From assembly GCA_958413895.1 (NCBI GenBank), contig CATYVQ010000021.1:1-27555 (forward strand): a stretch of DNA of 27,555 nt, given 5' to 3'. Shown piece after piece: positions 1 through 7,085 of the stretch (position 1 is its first letter; each line of letters starts with the position of its first letter). A program made the translations under genes and the position numbers. Origin of the DNA: an uncultured Collinsella sp. Its GTDB lineage: Bacteria > Actinomycetota > Coriobacteriia > Coriobacteriales > Coriobacteriaceae. Below the pieces are notes generated by a model that worked only from the letters and a program-made list of their open reading frames with translations, searched no databases and had not been told where the DNA came from.

Positions 1-34
1 GCGGTCTGCCGATCAGGCCGCCGGGGTATTGAAC

Positions 35-70
35 CCCGCATTCATCCGTACACACACGGATGAATGCGGG
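35..70. repeat. Perfect 15-bp inverted repeat (hairpin)
   Basis: The arms at 35-49 (cccgcattcatccgt) and 56-70 (acggatgaatgcggg) are exact reverse complements around the 6-nt loop acacac. No T-run follows on either strand, so it is not an obvious intrinsic terminator. It could be an operator, an RNA hairpin or the end of an element cut by the window edge. No gene could be tied to it. Confidence 0.75.
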
Positions 71-171
71 AAGTGTCCGGATGAAGTTGATAATCAAGGA
101 AACAAAGCCGTTCTGCCTGGGACGGCTTTGGCTCGGACTTTAACTACAACATCGCAATCGACACTTATTAG

Positions 172-429
172 CTCGCGCAACGCGCATGGGCAAATCTCGG
201 AGGCTGGTGCTTGGAGGCCCTTCGAGATTTACTGGACATCCAAAACGACGACGCACACCGCGTGCTCGCCGACTGCGAAGACGAGATGGCTGTCTACAAT
301 GCGATCAGAAACGGCGTGAAGTCCGGAGAGCTTTCTGTGGAACCGCCGCGCCGTCGCGCGAGCCGACCGGGCAACCCGGGCAATCTGGTCCCGGCTCTCC
401 CGGTCGTATTCCTACGATATCGCCCCTAG
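172..429 (+). other. Unrecognised open frame, possibly a degraded gene tail
   Basis: One plus frame stays open from about 172 to a TAG at 427-429, with the first Met at 211. The part at 211-330 reads like a real acidic protein (LEALRDLLDIQNDDAHRVLA and onward). The end is rich in Arg and Pro and looks non-coding. The same frame also reads sensibly just upstream (94-168, ending in DFNYNIAIDTY) before a TAG at 169-171, so this may be one broken gene. No ribosome-binding site is evident and no family was recognised. The rest of 1-441 holds only the hairpin at 35-70. Confidence 0.25.
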
Positions 430-441
430 ATCACCAATGTG

Positions 442-681
442 TCAGATAAAGAATGAGGCAATGGCTATGATCACGCCTACGGCAGATGCAACGACTGCGC
501 CTTTTTTCCTCTCCTTTAGTCCGACGAATAGGGTTGCCGTAAAGTAAAGGGCGGAAATGCAGTCTATGGCAAGCAAAACGAGTTCCTTGGGCGGTTTCAG
601 CAAAAGGTCGCTAGCAAAGAGTAATGCAAGCAGGGCAAAGCCGATTGTGGTCAAGTATCTCGATTGATTTTGCGACTGCAT
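442..681 (-). CDS. Small integral membrane protein, possible immunity-type partner
   Basis: This 79-residue protein has hydrophobic segments at about residues 10-25, 33-53 and 61-78 and a short basic stretch (KERKKG) between the last two, giving two or three membrane helices. The start at 681 has a plausible ribosome-binding site (GAAAGG) upstream. It lies 12 nt downstream of the secreted cysteine-containing peptide gene on the same strand, so the two are probably co-transcribed. Small multi-helix proteins next to a secreted peptide are often bacteriocin immunity proteins; that role is inferred from position alone. I recognise no family. Confidence 0.6.
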   Translation of the reverse strand: MQSQNQSRYLTTIGFALLALLFASDLLLKPPKELVLLAIDCISALYFTATLFVGLKERKKGAVVASAVGVIIAIASFFI

Positions 682-693
682 GGCAACTGCCTT

Positions 694-1098
694 TCAGAAC
701 ATGCAAGTGAAAAGTCGGTACGATGTCATTGCGGTTGCAAACAAGCCGCCGCCAGGACCGGTTGTCACGAGACCGGCGATAACTTCAGCGGTGCCAGCAA
801 GGTAGGGATCGCGCAGGCAAGCCTCCTCCTTCGCGTTCAGCTTGACCTTGTGAGGGACGGTGCGGTTATTTGCAAATCCGTGAGAATCGCACCACGCCTT
901 GGAATATGAATCCGTGCAGCGTCCGCGCTCAAAAAGGGATATATCGTAATTTTCGTCGTAGTTGTCTCCGACGTAGATCTCGCTGCTCTCGGCGGGAGAC
1001 CCCTCGTCGGCATAGGCTGCCGCAACGGGCACAAATGGTGTCATGACAAGGGAGAGGCAAAGAGCTGCTGAGACGATGGAGGGCAGGCATTTCTTCAT
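694..1098 (-). CDS. Secreted four-cysteine peptide precursor, bacteriocin-like
   Basis: This 134-residue protein begins with a clear Sec signal peptide: basic MKK, a hydrophobic core at residues 5-28 and a likely cleavage after AYA at residue 30. An acidic pro-region rich in Asp, Glu and Tyr (31-57) follows. The last ~75 residues contain Cys61, Cys70, Cys94 and Cys132, enough for two disulfides, and end in a hydrophobic Gly-rich stretch (GLVTTGPGGGLF at 109-120). AAGGAG precedes the ATG at a good distance. It sits between a thioredoxin-fold stump (upstream on the same strand) and a small membrane protein (downstream). A signal, an acidic leader and a hydrophobic disulfide-bonded C-terminus suggest a secreted antimicrobial or surface-active peptide, but I do not recognise the family, so the function is inference. 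Confidence 0.6.
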   Translation of the reverse strand: MKKCLPSIVSAALCLSLVMTPFVPVAAAYADEGSPAESSEIYVGDNYDENYDISLFERGRCTDSYSKAWCDSHGFANNRTVPHKVKLNAKEEACLRDPYLAGTAEVIAGLVTTGPGGGLFATAMTSYRLFTCMF

Positions 1099-1127
1099 GG
1101 CTGGCTCCTTAATCTGGCCTTTGATAG

Positions 1128-1298
1128 TTACTTGATGTCGCCTCCTTCCGCTTTATATCCGTTGTATTTGGCGTATTTCTTTAATAAGGCAAGAGGTTCT
1201 TCCTCTCCTTCGGATAAGCCGATGATGTTTCCTTGATCATCCAGTATGAATACGGACGGAATATGCTCAAGTTCATATTGGTCATACACGGTCTTATC
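1128..1298 (-). pseudogene. C-terminal remnant of a thioredoxin-fold (TlpA/thioredoxin-like) protein
   Basis: Read on the minus strand from 1298 to the TAA at 1128-1130, the frame encodes about 56 residues containing YELEHIPSVFILDDQGNIIG. The isoleucine-cis-proline turn followed by a strand and 'D-x-x-G-x-I' is the C-terminal half of the thioredoxin fold. The N-terminal half with the CxxC motif is absent: an in-frame stop lies at 1299-1301 and the sequence beyond belongs to an oppositely oriented DUF6273 fragment. The stop is 29 nt upstream of the secreted four-cysteine peptide gene. An intact version could have supplied disulfide formation for that peptide. As it stands, the gene is truncated by a rearrangement near 1300. 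Confidence 0.6.
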
Positions 1299-1307
1299 TT
1301 AATTTTT

Positions 1308-1802
1308 GCTGATGGCTCAGGCAAGGCGGGGCTTACGTTCGAGGCGACCAACAATGCCCTGGCCCTACAGAGAATAAACGCCACGAACACGCACGCCGGC
1401 GGCTGGGAGAAGTCCGAACTCCGCGGCCGCCTCAATACCGGCGACCTCTGGTCGCTTTTGCCTTGCGAACTCCAGTCCAAGGTGAAGTCCGTCACGTAGA
1501 TGACCGACAACCTGGGCGGCGGCAAGGCAGGCACCCCCTTGGCCACGACTGACAAGGTCTTCCTGCTCTCGATGACTGAAGTCTACGGTGACCTCCAGTC
1601 TGACGGCGCCCAGTACGAGTACTACAAATCCAAGGGCGTGACAACGTCGAACTATTCCAGTGCTTCGTCGAGCAGCTATCACTGGACTCGCTCCGTGCAT
1701 CCGAGCAACTCCGCGTCCTTCCGCTGTGTCCACAGCAACGGCAGCTATGACTACTACAGCGCGACGAACATCTACTGCGTGTTCCCCGCCTTCTGCTTTT
1801 AG
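1308..1802 (+). pseudogene. DUF6273-type surface protein fragment with an in-frame amber stop
   Basis: A single plus frame reads through GSGKAGLTFEATNNAL, GGWEKSELRGRLN, the stop TAG at 1497-1499, then MTDNLGGGKAGTP and the C-terminus WTRSVHPSNS...FPAFCF. This is the C-terminal DUF6273 region common in surface proteins of gut Firmicutes and Actinobacteria. Related sequences usually have a sense codon at the TAG position (I expect Lys, AAG to TAG), and the frame is intact on both sides. The N-terminal part is missing: homology starts near 1308, directly against the truncated thioredoxin-like gene on the other strand. A terminator follows at 1815-1856. The C-terminal segment (1683-1799), rich in Ser, Asn and Tyr, resembles variable regions of diversity-generating retroelement targets, but no reverse transcriptase or template repeat is in the window. 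Confidence 0.7.
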
Positions 1803-1814
1803 CCTCATCTGCAA

Positions 1815-1856
1815 CCAATGAAAAGCCCGTGCGATTCTGCGCGGGCTTTTCATTTG
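1815..1856 (+). terminator. Intrinsic terminator, probably bidirectional
   Basis: A strong hairpin pairs aatgaaaagcccg with cgggcttttcatt around a GC-rich loop, with a single bulged A in the outer stem. T-rich flanks arise on both strands. It lies 13 nt after the end of the DUF6273 fragment. Confidence 0.8.
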
Positions 1857-1899
1857 GCAACCAAACGAACGATTCTCGTCTTGAAGCATAGTTATCGGT

Positions 1900-2190
1900 T
1901 TGAGTAGAAATGGGGTCACACAGCGGCTCTCAGAGCGCCAGCCGAACTCTCCCGCCATTACCGCTGCGGCATCCTCGTATGGAGCCCATCCTGCTTGGCG
2001 TTTCGTTGCAACAGCCAACTTGTCCACCGATCAAGTAAACCACTGGAATAAATACAGCGACACGCTTGTTCGTTACAGTCGTTATATCTGTGTGAATCGC
2101 CGCGATAAATGCCGCCCGTTCTCGGCGTGTACCAGCTACGCATATGTAAACTCATATCGCGTTAATAGCTCGGCTCATGTACCTGCATAA
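1900..2190 (+). other. Possible small open frame, unrecognised
   Basis: A plus frame opens at a TTG (1900) and runs to a TAA at 2188-2190 (96 codons). The product is rich in Ser, Tyr, Asn and Arg, with three Cys near the end, and has no signal peptide or membrane helix. Codon use and composition are less GC-rich than the core genes. There is no clear ribosome-binding site before the TTG. It may be another gene remnant downstream of the DUF6273 fragment. Apart from this, 1857-2270 holds nothing I can identify. Confidence 0.2.
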
Positions 2191-2270
2191 CACACAAGTA
2201 GCCGCAAAAGGCGATTATCGCGCAGGTAGATTTTCGACATCCTGTTGCTTAATCAAAATTAAGCAATTGC

Positions 2271-2307
2271 TTAAAACAAAAAAGGTCAGGCACTAGGTGC
2301 CTGACCT
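2271..2307 (-). terminator. Intrinsic terminator of tRNA-Pro
   Basis: Perfect 11-bp stem: aggtcaggcac at 2283-2293 pairs with gtgcctgacct at 2297-2307 around the loop tag. On the minus strand it is followed by a T-rich tract (complement of 2271-2282). It lies 10 nt after the tRNA 3' end. Confidence 0.9.
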
Positions 2308-2316
2308 GCAAACTTC

Positions 2317-2393
<77 letters not shown>

Positions 2394-2436
2394 AAGCTTT
2401 TGTTTGTTGCTCTGCTCTCGCTCGCAACAGGGAGTA

Positions 2437-2465
2437 TATTAACCCGAAACTTTGTCCTTGTGCAA
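2437..2465 (-). promoter_or_regulatory. Putative promoter of tRNA-Pro
   Basis: On the minus strand, TTGCAC (complement of 2460-2465) is separated by 17 nt from TTAATA (complement of 2437-2442), 44 nt before the tRNA. The overlapping TATACT is an alternative -10 with a longer spacer. It begins just past the coaBC stop, so it would also act after the long operon. Confidence 0.45.
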
Positions 2466-2473
2466 GAACTTTT

Positions 2474-3685
2474 TTACAAATTTTGAAGCAAGTCCAAAAT
2501 TGTATCTGCGAGCTGGGGTTTTGTTAGCACGGGAAGTTCTTGCGTGCCCGCTGTACTCACGATCCACGCCTTGTTGGTATCGGTTCCAAATCCCGAATCG
2601 GCGCGCGAGACATCGTTGGCGATAATGGCATCGCAACCCTTGCGGGCGAGCTTTCGCTGTGCGTACTCCACGACGTTATCGGTCTCGGCCGCAAAGCCGA
2701 TCACGCACCGCTCCCCCTTTTGGCGCGAAAGCTCGGCCAAGATATCGACCGTCTCGACCAGTTCGATGCGATCCAGGCGCTCGTTAGCCTTTTTGAGCTT
2801 ATGGTCGGCAGGGGCTGCGGGGGTGTAGTCGGCGACGGCTGCGGCACAAATGGCCGCATCGGCCGTCTGAAAGGCGCCCAGAGCCACCTGCAGCATCTCT
2901 GCGGCGGTCTGCACGCGCACGCACTCCACGCCGCAGGGCACATCGAGTGATGTCGGTCCCAACACGAGCGTGACCGCAGCGCCGCGGCGTGCGGCCTCCC
3001 CCGCCAGGGCGATGCCCATCTTGCCCGAAGAGCGGTTGCCAATGAATCGCACGGGGTCGATCGGCTCGTGCGTGGGACCGGCGGTAATTACGATGCGCTT
3101 ACCCGCCAGGTCCTGTGGCGCGGGGTTGAGCACCTCACAGACAGCCTCTACGATGTCCTCGGGCTCGCTCATGCGTCCCGTGTCCACGTCGCCGCAGGCA
3201 AGGTAGCCGCTGCCCGGACCCACCACATGGACACCGCGCTCGCGCAGCGTGGCCATGTTGGCCTGCGTCGCCGGCGCCTTCCACATGCCGTTGTTCATAG
3301 CGGGTGCGATCACGATGGGTCGCGGCGTCGCAAGCAGCGTGGTGGAGATGAGGTCATCGGCGACGCCGTTGGCCATCTTGGCGATGATATTGGCCGTCGC
3401 GGGCGCCACGACCACCAGATCGGGCTCCTGCGCCAGCGAAATGTGGTGGATGGGGTCGGAGGGATCGTCGAATAGGCCCACCGCGACCGGCTCATTGGTG
3501 AGTGCGCGGAAGGTAAGCGGCCCCACAAACTCGGTGGCATGCTCGCTCATAACGACCTTGACGCGCGCGCCGCGCTTTTGCAGCAGGCGCACGATATTGC
3601 ACGACTTATAGGCGGCGATCCCGCCGGTAATGCCCAGCAGGATCGTATTTCCCTCAAGTTGTATTGAATTGTTGGGTGCCGCCAT
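2474..3685 (-). CDS. coaBC: Bifunctional phosphopantothenoylcysteine decarboxylase / phosphopantothenate-cysteine ligase
   Basis: CoaBC carries out two successive steps of coenzyme A synthesis: CTP-dependent joining of cysteine to 4'-phosphopantothenate (CoaB), then FMN-dependent decarboxylation to 4'-phosphopantetheine (CoaC). At 403 residues it has the usual length. The N-terminal flavoprotein half shows GITGGIAAYKS (18-28), the active-site His pair at 80-81, PAMNNGMW (128-135) and the conserved Cys in YLACGD (164). The C-terminal ligase half starts near 195 and contains GPTHEPIDPVRF and NRSSGKMG (203-224). The start at 3685 leads directly into the first beta strand. It lies 3 nt after the zinc-ribbon gene and is the last gene of the long minus-strand run. 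No terminator was found after it. Confidence 0.97.
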   Translation of the reverse strand: MAAPNNSIQLEGNTILLGITGGIAAYKSCNIVRLLQKRGARVKVVMSEHATEFVGPLTFRALTNEPVAVGLFDDPSDPIHHISLAQEPDLVVVAPATANIIAKMANGVADDLISTTLLATPRPIVIAPAMNNGMWKAPATQANMATLRERGVHVVGPGSGYLACGDVDTGRMSEPEDIVEAVCEVLNPAPQDLAGKRIVITAGPTHEPIDPVRFIGNRSSGKMGIALAGEAARRGAAVTLVLGPTSLDVPCGVECVRVQTAAEMLQVALGAFQTADAAICAAAVADYTPAAPADHKLKKANERLDRIELVETVDILAELSRQKGERCVIGFAAETDNVVEYAQRKLARKGCDAIIANDVSRADSGFGTDTNKAWIVSTAGTQELPVLTKPQLADTILDLLQNL

Positions 3686-3688
3686 CGT

Positions 3689-4408
3689 TTAAGCTTCCTT
3701 GCTCGGGAGCACCAGGAGGCGGTGGCAGTACGGGCAGTGCGTAATCTCGCTACCGTCGTGGTTCAGGTCGCTCATGGACGATGCCTGCAGCGCGGTGTGA
3801 CAGACCGTGGGGATGTTGCCCTGGATGGTCTCGACGGCCAGGCCGCGGAACTGCTTGAGCAGACGCTCGTAGTCGGTGAGCACGTCGGCCGGCAGCGTGG
3901 CAGCAAGCGCGGTGCGCTCTTTAGTGGCGGCGTCAATCTGAGCCTGAAGGTCGGCAGCCTTGGCGCGGGCGGCCTTGGTATCGGCCTTCACGCCCTCCTC
4001 GAACTTGGCGATGATTGCCTGCGCGCGGGCCTCGCGCTCGAGCGCCTCCTTATGGGCGACAACGACGTCCTTGCGGGTGTGCTCAATCTTGTCCAGACGC
4101 TTGGCCAGGGTGGCGAGTTCATTCTCCAGGTCCTGAACCTCGCGGTAGTCGGAGCCGTCGACATGGCGCTTCTTGGCAGCCTCGATGGCGTTGTTGGTCT
4201 GAATCTCGGTGGTGTTGAGATCGTCGAGCTCAATGTCCAGATCCTTGCGCTGGGCGTAGAGCTTGGTCATCTCGGACTTGAGCTTCACATAGGTCTTGCG
4301 CTTGGAAGCGAGCTCCTTGAGCTCCGGCATATTGGCAAGTTCGCTCTTGTTGCGGGCGAGCTCCAAATCGATCTGTTGCAGCTTGAGTAGCGTAGCGCCG
4401 GCGCTCAT
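3689..4408 (-). CDS. Coiled-coil protein with C-terminal zinc-ribbon (C4-type, CT398-like family)
   Basis: This 239-residue protein is mostly a long, charged helical hairpin (about residues 5-170, rich in Lys, Glu and Ala), followed by a small C-terminal metal-ribbon-like region. That architecture matches the zf-RING_7 / CT398-like coiled-coil family, whose cellular role is unknown. The second knuckle is present (HCPYCHRLL). The first is reduced to a single Cys-His (TVCHTAL) where relatives usually have CxxC, so zinc binding may be altered or lost. I place the start at the internal Met at 4408 rather than the upstream Met at 4444, because GGAGAG lies just before it and its ATG overlaps the TGA of the Nif3-like gene (ATGA), implying translational coupling. 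Confidence 0.85.
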   Translation of the reverse strand: MSAGATLLKLQQIDLELARNKSELANMPELKELASKRKTYVKLKSEMTKLYAQRKDLDIELDDLNTTEIQTNNAIEAAKKRHVDGSDYREVQDLENELATLAKRLDKIEHTRKDVVVAHKEALEREARAQAIIAKFEEGVKADTKAARAKAADLQAQIDAATKERTALAATLPADVLTDYERLLKQFRGLAVETIQGNIPTVCHTALQASSMSDLNHDGSEITHCPYCHRLLVLPSKEA

Positions 4409-5214
4409 AAGTTCTCTCCTTTTGTCACAGTCCACCATTGGCAAGGGTTCAGTATTTTAATCGCATGACGGGGGTCGACCCCGGCGTCAACTGCAGAGTT
4501 CATCAATATATCAACGAACGGCTCCTCGGAGCGGTCGTGGCCGAGCAAGATCACAGGCAGCCCGCGTAAAGCAAGGTCTTGCGCTACGTGGTAGCCCGCT
4601 TCGCCCGTCACGACAACGTCCGTGCCCGCGGCGATGGCGAGCTCTCCAAAGTCGCCCAGGGAGCCGCCCAAAATGGCGACGGTGCGACACGGGCGATCGG
4701 CTTCGCCCCACACACGCGGGTTGCTGCCGAAGGCCGCGGCAGTACGGGCAGCAAGATCGCGCAGCGTGCACGGGTCGTTGAGCGTTGCAAGCGCGCCCAG
4801 GCCGGTTGCCTCGGGGTCGTCCACGTGCTCCAGTGAGCTCACGGGTGCGGCACCCAGCAGCTCACTCAGGCAGACACGGGCTTCGTGCGAACGGTCCAGG
4901 TTGGTGTGGAGCGATATGATGCTCACGCCGCAACGCGCCGCCTCGTAGAGCGCCGCGCTGCATTGGGGGCGTGCAGCATCCGCCGGACAAAAGGCCTCGG
5001 GCGCCTTGATGTATATGGGATGATGCGTCAACAGCACGTTGGCACCGGCCTCAAGAGCGCGGCGCACGTTGGCCTCGGTCGCATCGAGTGCGCAGGCAAC
5101 ACCGGTAATCACCGCGGCCGGATCGCCGACGGAGAGCCCTACATGGTCCCAACTCTCGGCATCGGTTTTGGGATAGCGTGCCAGCAGCGCGCGCTCAAGC
5201 TCGGCGACGATCAT
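4405..5214 (-). CDS. Nif3-like dinuclear metal centre protein (YbgI/YqfO family)
   Basis: The 269-residue product matches the Nif3/DUF34 family, which forms toroidal hexamers with a two-metal site and is often annotated as GTP cyclohydrolase I type 2 homolog; its true substrate is not settled. Visible metal-site motifs are LLTHHPIYIK (His64-His65) near the N-terminus and GHDRSEEPFV near the C-terminus. The family's optional PII-like insert is missing, so this is the short form. Its stop overlaps the start of the zinc-ribbon gene (4405-4408) and its start overlaps the stop of the cysteine desulfurase (5211-5214). Nif3-like and zinc-ribbon genes are frequent neighbours in Gram-positive bacteria. 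Confidence 0.92.
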   Translation of the reverse strand: MIVAELERALLARYPKTDAESWDHVGLSVGDPAAVITGVACALDATEANVRRALEAGANVLLTHHPIYIKAPEAFCPADAARPQCSAALYEAARCGVSIISLHTNLDRSHEARVCLSELLGAAPVSSLEHVDDPEATGLGALATLNDPCTLRDLAARTAAAFGSNPRVWGEADRPCRTVAILGGSLGDFGELAIAAGTDVVVTGEAGYHVAQDLALRGLPVILLGHDRSEEPFVDILMNSAVDAGVDPRHAIKILNPCQWWTVTKGENL

Positions 5215-6389
5215 GCGGCGCCTACGATCGAGAGCAGCGTCTGGGCAAACTCGTCCAGATCGTCCGGATTCACGCGGTCATCGAACGAGATGCGAAGGGC
5301 GCCGAGAGCCTGCTCGCGGCCGATACCCATAGCGCTGAGCACATGGCTCGGGTCCATGCTGCCGCTCGAGCAGGCAGAGCCGGCCGAAACCTCAAAGCCG
5401 GCGGCGTCGAGCTTTACGATGAGCTCTTCGGAGTCCATGTCGTCAACGTAGATCGAAACCATACCCGGCAGACGATCGGCCTGCGCGTAGTCGCCCATCG
5501 TGGCGTGAATGCGAGGATGGGCCGTAAGCGTGGCGTAGAGCTTGTCGGATAAGGCCTGCAGCGTTGTACGCTCCTGGGCAACATTCGGCAACAGCGCGGA
5601 AGCGGCAGCGGCAAAAGCCAGCTGTGTACGCAGGTCCTGCGTGCCGGCGCGACGGCCGGCCTCCTGTCCTCCGCCAAAAATGCGGGGGCGCAGTGGGGTG
5701 CGGGTCTTAACGTAGAGCGCGCCAGATGCCACAGGACCGCCAATTTTGTGGGCGGCGACGGACATGGCATTGACGCCCAGCTCGGTGACATCGAGTGGAA
5801 TATGCAGATAGCCCTGGATGGCATCGGTGTGGAACAGGGCGCCAACGGTATGCGCGGCAGCGGCAAGCTCGCGGATGGGCTGCACCACGCCGGTCTCGTT
5901 GTTGGCAACCATGATGCTCACGAGCGCCACGTCGTCGCCTAGCAGCTCGACAAGCGTGGCAGGCTCAATGTAGCCCATGCGGCAGGGCTGCACCAGGTCG
6001 ACGGTAAAGCCGGCGGCACGCAGCAGCGGCAGGTTGTCCAGAATCGAATCGTGCTCGATGGCCGAAATGATTACACGATCGCGCTTGCGATCGCGCTGAC
6101 GAGCGCCCTCTGCAAGACCGAGCAGCGCCAGCTGGTTGGCCTCAGTGCCGCCGCTGGTCAGTACAATCTCGGACGGGCGGACGCGCGCGCCAAAGCTACG
6201 GGCGATCTCGCGGCGGGCGACTTCCAGGCGTGCGGCGGCCTTGCGGCCAAGAGAGTGAAGCGAGTTGGGGTTGACGCCGGCAAGCTCGCTGTCGTCGTAC
6301 TCGCGCTGCGCAAGGAGCGCCTCGGCGCGCATGGGCGTCGAGGCGGCATAGTCAAGATTCACGGGTATGCGGTTTTGACCTGCGGTCAT
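5211..6389 (-). CDS. Cysteine desulfurase (NifS/IscS family, class V aminotransferase fold)
   Basis: This PLP enzyme removes sulfur from L-cysteine as an enzyme persulfide for Fe-S clusters, thiolated tRNA or other cofactors. The 392-residue protein has NLDYAASTP at the N-terminus, TSGGTEANQLAL (78-89), His113 in IEHDSI, the PLP lysine in AAHKIGGP (Lys215) and the mobile active-site Cys in SAGSACSSG (Cys340). The short spacing and SSG loop fit the IscS/NifS type rather than SufS. No scaffold gene (iscU/sufU) is adjacent, so the acceptor cannot be inferred; a tRNA-thiolation partner elsewhere is possible. It starts 6 nt after rpe ends and overlaps the Nif3-like gene by 4 nt. Confidence 0.93.
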   Translation of the reverse strand: MTAGQNRIPVNLDYAASTPMRAEALLAQREYDDSELAGVNPNSLHSLGRKAAARLEVARREIARSFGARVRPSEIVLTSGGTEANQLALLGLAEGARQRDRKRDRVIISAIEHDSILDNLPLLRAAGFTVDLVQPCRMGYIEPATLVELLGDDVALVSIMVANNETGVVQPIRELAAAAHTVGALFHTDAIQGYLHIPLDVTELGVNAMSVAAHKIGGPVASGALYVKTRTPLRPRIFGGGQEAGRRAGTQDLRTQLAFAAAASALLPNVAQERTTLQALSDKLYATLTAHPRIHATMGDYAQADRLPGMVSIYVDDMDSEELIVKLDAAGFEVSAGSACSSGSMDPSHVLSAMGIGREQALGALRISFDDRVNPDDLDEFAQTLLSIVGAA

Positions 6390-6395
6390 AAGGGT

Positions 6396-7067
6396 TTATG
6401 CCTCCTGTGCGGCCTCGTTGCCCAGCTTCTGCAGCAGCGCAACCTCGGCGGCGGGATCTTCGGACTTAAATACGGCTGAGCCGGCCACGAGCACGTTGGC
6501 GCCGGCCTTAACGACTTCTGCGATGTTTTTGGAAGAGATGCCGCCGTCGACCTCGATCATGGGCGACACGCCGTGGCGCTCGCACATGGCTTTGAGCTCG
6601 TGGAGCTTAGCGATGGTGCCCGGGATAAAGCTCTGGCCGCCAAAGCCAGGGTTCACGCTCATCAGCAGCACCATATCGACAACGTCAATGATGCTCTCGA
6701 GCACGCACACGGGGGTGGCGGGGTTGAGCACCACGCCTGCCTTGACGCCGCGCTGCTGCAGATGCGTGAGCGTGCGGTGCAGGTGCGTGGAAGCCTCGTA
6801 GTGCACGGTGATCATGTCGGCACCGGCGTCGGCGTACCAATCGACCGTCTCGTCGGGGTTCGACACCATCAGGTGTGCGTCGACCGGCACATCGGTGGAG
6901 CGCTTGACGGCCTTAAGGATGTCAACGCCAAAGGTGAGGTTGCCGGTAAAGTGACCGTCCATAACGTCGAAGTGCACGTAGTCGGCACCGGCGATCTTGT
7001 CGAGCTCGCCCTTGAGGTTGGCCATGTCGGCCGAAAGGACGGACGGAGCGATTTTGATGGAACCCAT
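6396..7067 (-). CDS. rpe: Ribulose-phosphate 3-epimerase
   Basis: Rpe interconverts D-ribulose 5-phosphate and D-xylulose 5-phosphate in the pentose phosphate pathway. The 223-residue TIM-barrel protein has the family's usual length and motifs: APSVLSADMANL (7-18), HFDVMDGHF (metal ligands His32 and Asp34), AHLM with His65, NPGFGGQ (139-145), and EVDGGI with the catalytic/metal Asp174. The start at 7067 has AAAGG upstream. It lies 18 nt after gpsA and 6 nt before the cysteine desulfurase, inside the same transcript. In many actinobacteria rpe lies elsewhere, near priA/fmt; the link to gpsA here is a local feature. Confidence 0.96.
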   Translation of the reverse strand: MGSIKIAPSVLSADMANLKGELDKIAGADYVHFDVMDGHFTGNLTFGVDILKAVKRSTDVPVDAHLMVSNPDETVDWYADAGADMITVHYEASTHLHRTLTHLQQRGVKAGVVLNPATPVCVLESIIDVVDMVLLMSVNPGFGGQSFIPGTIAKLHELKAMCERHGVSPMIEVDGGISSKNIAEVVKAGANVLVAGSAVFKSEDPAAEVALLQKLGNEAAQEA

Positions 7068-7085
7068 GGTAGAAGCCTTTCTGCG

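Noticed and set aside
1365..2027. 220-codon minus-strand frame across the DUF6273 remnant
   Set aside because: It runs antisense to a recognisable protein and through a terminator; the sequence is unlike any protein.
1683..2190. Diversity-generating retroelement
   Set aside because: The DUF6273 end looks like a variable region, but 1900-2190 is not a copy of it and no reverse transcriptase is present in the window.
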